Shown in pieces: positions 7,002 through 9,254 of a stretch of 9,254 nt of DNA. The position numbers and the translations under genes are program-made. Positions within the stretch are counted from its first letter, which is position 1. Each line of letters starts with the position of its first letter. This stretch comes from Sphingomonadaceae bacterium (GTDB lineage: Bacteria > Pseudomonadota > Alphaproteobacteria > Sphingomonadales > Sphingomonadaceae), in NCBI GenBank assembly GCA_016462305.1, contig JAEMTM010000072.1, forward strand, positions 1 to 9,254, in the 5' to 3' direction. The notes beneath the pieces are model-generated. The model saw nothing but the letters and a program-made list of their open reading frames with translations. It had not been told where the DNA came from and ran no database searches.

Positions 7002-8369
7002 ATGGGTAATTTTACATTTCGTGCTGTCCGGACAGCATTCATTCTGTTCCTTGCAGTTCTAATATCTGTGCGCCCCGCCATGGCGCAGTCTATTTTGCGC
7101 GATGCAGAGACCGAGGCTTTTCTCGATGAGATTTCCGCGCCTTTGATTGAGGCAGCGGGGCTTGACCCCAAAAATGTCGACATCATCCTAATCAACGACA
7201 AGTCCATCAACGCCTTTGTTGCCGGCGGCCAGGCGGTCTACATCCACAGCGGCTTGATTGATGCCGCAACTACCGCAAATGAAGTCCAAGGCGTGATCGC
7301 GCATGAGCTTGGCCATGTCGTTGGCGGGCATGTTGTGCGGTTTAACGAAGGCGTCGCGGCAGCGAGCGGTATCAGCATCGCTAGCCTCATTCTGGCGGCA
7401 GCGGCCATCGCCGCAGGTGCAGGCGAAGCAGGCATGGGCATTTTGTCGGCGGGGCAACAGGCCGCGATGGGCAAATTCTTGGCCTATAGCCGTGGACAAG
7501 AGGGCACAGCCGATGCATCGGGTGCACAATATCTGTCCAAGGCAGGTATATCAGGCCGCGGTTCGATCAACTTTTTCAAAAAACTTCAGAATTTTGAATT
7601 CCGCCTCGGCATCCCGCAAGAGGACAGCTACGGTCGCACGCACCCATTATCCGGAGAGCGTATTTCGGTGCTGGAGGACACATATTCAGCCGACCCTGCG
7701 TGGAACGCGCCGCTAAACCCCAAATGGGAAAGTGATTTCAAGCGCGTAAAAGCAAAATTGACTGGCTATCTCGCCGACCCTACGGCCACGATGCGTGATT
7801 ATCCTCAGTCCGACACATCGGTGCCCGCCCGTTATGCGCGGGCTTATGCTTGGCACAAGTCCGCTTATCCGCAAAAGGCGCTGGATGAATCATCCGCGCT
7901 TGTCACCTCCGCACCCGAAGATCCTTATTTCCTCGAACTACATGGGCAGATATTGCTGGAATCTGGGCGTCCTGCCGATGCGATTGCGCCGTTGCGCAAA
8001 GCGGTAAACCTGACCGGCAACCAACCATTAATCGCCGCAATATTCGGACATGCATTGATCGCAACAGAAGATAAAACGCAGCTTGATGAAGCTGCGCAGG
8101 TGTTGAAAGCCGCAGTGGCCAAAGACAACCAAAACCCGTTTGCATGGTATCAGCTTGGCGTCGTCTATGCACAAAAAGGGGATACGGCGCGCGCCGCACT
8201 CGCCAGCGCAGAACGCTATATGATGGAGGGCGCGCCGCAATTTGCTTTGTCCAATGCGCAGACCGCAATGGCTGGGTTGCCGGAATACTCGCCCGATTGG
8301 ATCCGTGCGCAGGATATCAATATGGTGGCCGAAGCAAGGCTTGCGCAGTTAAAGAAAAAACGCCGCTAG
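7002..8369 (+). CDS. Secreted M48 family metalloprotease with TPR tail, BepA (YfgC)-like
   Basis: Proteins of this type act in the periplasm on outer-membrane proteins; E. coli BepA degrades misassembled LptD and BamA and helps correct LptD assembly. I read 455 residues from ATG at 7002. An upstream in-frame ATG at 6915 would lie before the terminator and displace the signal peptide from the N-terminus, so I reject it. The signal peptide is clear, with probable cleavage after Ala28 (PAMA|QS). The zinc site is HELGH (101-105) with the third ligand Glu167 in SRGQEGTAD. His214 in RTHPLSGER matches the BepA His246 regulatory histidine in motif and spacing. A hydrophobic Ala-rich stretch lies at 118-157. 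TPR-like helical pairs run from about 275 to 420. No cysteine is present. The Shine-Dalgarno is weak. The gene starts 49 bases after the rne terminator; a DsbA-like gene follows 56 bases after its stop. Confidence 0.92.
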   Translation: MGNFTFRAVRTAFILFLAVLISVRPAMAQSILRDAETEAFLDEISAPLIEAAGLDPKNVDIILINDKSINAFVAGGQAVYIHSGLIDAATTANEVQGVIAHELGHVVGGHVVRFNEGVAAASGISIASLILAAAAIAAGAGEAGMGILSAGQQAAMGKFLAYSRGQEGTADASGAQYLSKAGISGRGSINFFKKLQNFEFRLGIPQEDSYGRTHPLSGERISVLEDTYSADPAWNAPLNPKWESDFKRVKAKLTGYLADPTATMRDYPQSDTSVPARYARAYAWHKSAYPQKALDESSALVTSAPEDPYFLELHGQILLESGRPADAIAPLRKAVNLTGNQPLIAAIFGHALIATEDKTQLDEAAQVLKAAVAKDNQNPFAWYQLGVVYAQKGDTARAALASAERYMMEGAPQFALSNAQTAMAGLPEYSPDWIRAQDINMVAEARLAQLKKKRR

Positions 8370-8425
8370 GGTCAGGACCAGCTAAATTGCTGGCACAATC
8401 TATGCGGCGCGGCTAATCAGCGTCC

Positions 8426-9250
8426 ATGAACAAACACGCGCCAACTCGCCGGATTATCATCGCAACCATTGTTATGGGATTGGCCATCTTGCTTGCTTTG
8501 GCGGCCTATATTTTCTGGCCAAGCGCCGGCCCGGTTCGCCCTTCTGATGCTACACCCGTCGCCGAAGACGCAGCTAAATCTGCTGACGATGCTGTTGCTG
8601 CTGCTGGCATGTCGCCCGCTGACCGCAAGGCGACCGAGGCATTGGTGAGAGCCTATATCCTTGAAAATCCCGAAATCATCACCGACGCCGTCGCCATTTT
8701 ACAGCAGCGCGAAGTCACCGAACGTTTATCCGCAGTGGGAAGTGACATTGCCAAGCCCTTTCCCGGAGCCGAGACCGGAAACCCAAAGGGCGACGTGACG
8801 ATTGTCGAATTTACCGACTATAATTGCGGTTTCTGCCGCGCAAGCGTGCCCGATGTCCAACGCCTGTTAAAAAGCGATGGCAATATCCGCTTGGTCTATC
8901 GCGAATTGCCGATCCTCAGCCAATCCAGCCGGGACGCTGCCTTATGGGCGCTTGCCGCCGCACGCCAAGGCAAGCACAAGGCGTTTCATGATGCCTTGTT
9001 CGCAGGTGGCCGCGCTGATGAAGCAAATATAGCTGCCGCAGCGCGCAAGGCAGGGCTTGATATGGCCGCGGCCCGCGCCTTCGCCGCCGCACCGCAAGCA
9101 AATCAGGAAATCGAACGCAACTTGGCGTTTATGCAGCAAATCGGCTTTAACGGCACGCCCACATTCATTATCGGTGACCAGATATTGGAAGGTGCCTTGG
9201 GCTATGATGCCCTGAAACGCGCCGTTGAAAAGGCCCGGCAAAAGGGCTGA
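8426..9250 (+). CDS. DsbA family thiol-disulfide oxidoreductase, ScsC/BdbD-like, membrane-anchored
   Basis: This family makes or rearranges disulfide bonds in exported proteins. The protein has 274 residues. A basic start (KHAPTRR) is followed by a membrane helix at about 10-31, which may act as an uncleaved anchor. An Ala-rich linker (about 40-62) leads to a helical stretch at 64-100 (VRAYILENPEII...) that resembles the N-terminal segment of ScsC-type proteins. The thioredoxin fold with helical insert spans about 115-272. The redox site is C134-G-F-C137 in DYNCGFCRAS, and the cis-proline loop is GTPTF (243-247). CGFC differs from the CPHC of classical DsbA. Only one upstream start is possible because an in-frame TAA lies 12 bases before the ATG; no good Shine-Dalgarno is seen. 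It is probably cotranscribed with the metalloprotease gene. The electron partner is not in the window, and oxidase versus isomerase cannot be decided. Confidence 0.92.
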   Translation: MNKHAPTRRIIIATIVMGLAILLALAAYIFWPSAGPVRPSDATPVAEDAAKSADDAVAAAGMSPADRKATEALVRAYILENPEIITDAVAILQQREVTERLSAVGSDIAKPFPGAETGNPKGDVTIVEFTDYNCGFCRASVPDVQRLLKSDGNIRLVYRELPILSQSSRDAALWALAAARQGKHKAFHDALFAGGRADEANIAAAARKAGLDMAAARAFAAAPQANQEIERNLAFMQQIGFNGTPTFIIGDQILEGALGYDALKRAVEKARQKG

Positions 9251-9254
9251 TTAG

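Noticed and set aside
8378..8393. CCAGC-TAAATT-GCTGG hairpin between the protease and oxidoreductase genes as a terminator
   Set aside because: The stem has only five pairs and no T-tract follows, so it is more likely chance or a minor mRNA structure.

Overview
The window looks like ordinary core chromosome from an alphaproteobacterium, most likely a sphingomonad (Sphingomonadaceae or a close relative). The reasons are the opening of RNase E (MTTRMLIDARHREETR...), its acidic insert in the S1 domain and GWW tail, the release factor 2 with ISPYDS, and the grouping of prfB, a class A penicillin-binding protein and rne. The DNA is moderately GC-rich and of even composition. I see no mobile element, CRISPR array, tRNA or rRNA, and no sign of recent transfer.

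Left half, minus strand. The gene for penicillin-binding protein 1A (mrcA, 3720 to 1204) is followed after 118 bases by the gene for peptide chain release factor 2 (prfB, from 1085, running off the left edge about a dozen codons short of its expected end). A candidate sigma-70 type promoter for mrcA lies at 3827-3799, and a weaker one for prfB lies in the gap between the two genes.

The 510-base divergent gap (3721-4230) holds no gene I can defend. In relatives such as Caulobacter I recall a periplasmic N-acetylmuramoyl-L-alanine amidase between rne and the PBP gene; here it is absent. The rne side of the gap carries a hairpin directly against the rne ribosome binding site.

Right half, plus strand. 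RNase E (rne, 4231-6873) is the scaffold of the RNA degradosome. It ends in a 19-base tandem duplication over the stop codon and a strong rho-independent terminator (6918-6952). A secreted BepA-like M48 metalloprotease with a TPR tail follows (7002-8369), then a membrane-anchored DsbA/ScsC-like thiol-disulfide oxidoreductase (8426-9250). The last two form a probable two-gene envelope protein-quality unit.

Together the genes cover translation termination, RNA turnover, peptidoglycan synthesis and periplasmic protein folding. I found no convincing new system. The points most worth a second look are the missing amidase, the rne leader structure, and the long acidic-then-basic insert in RNase E.
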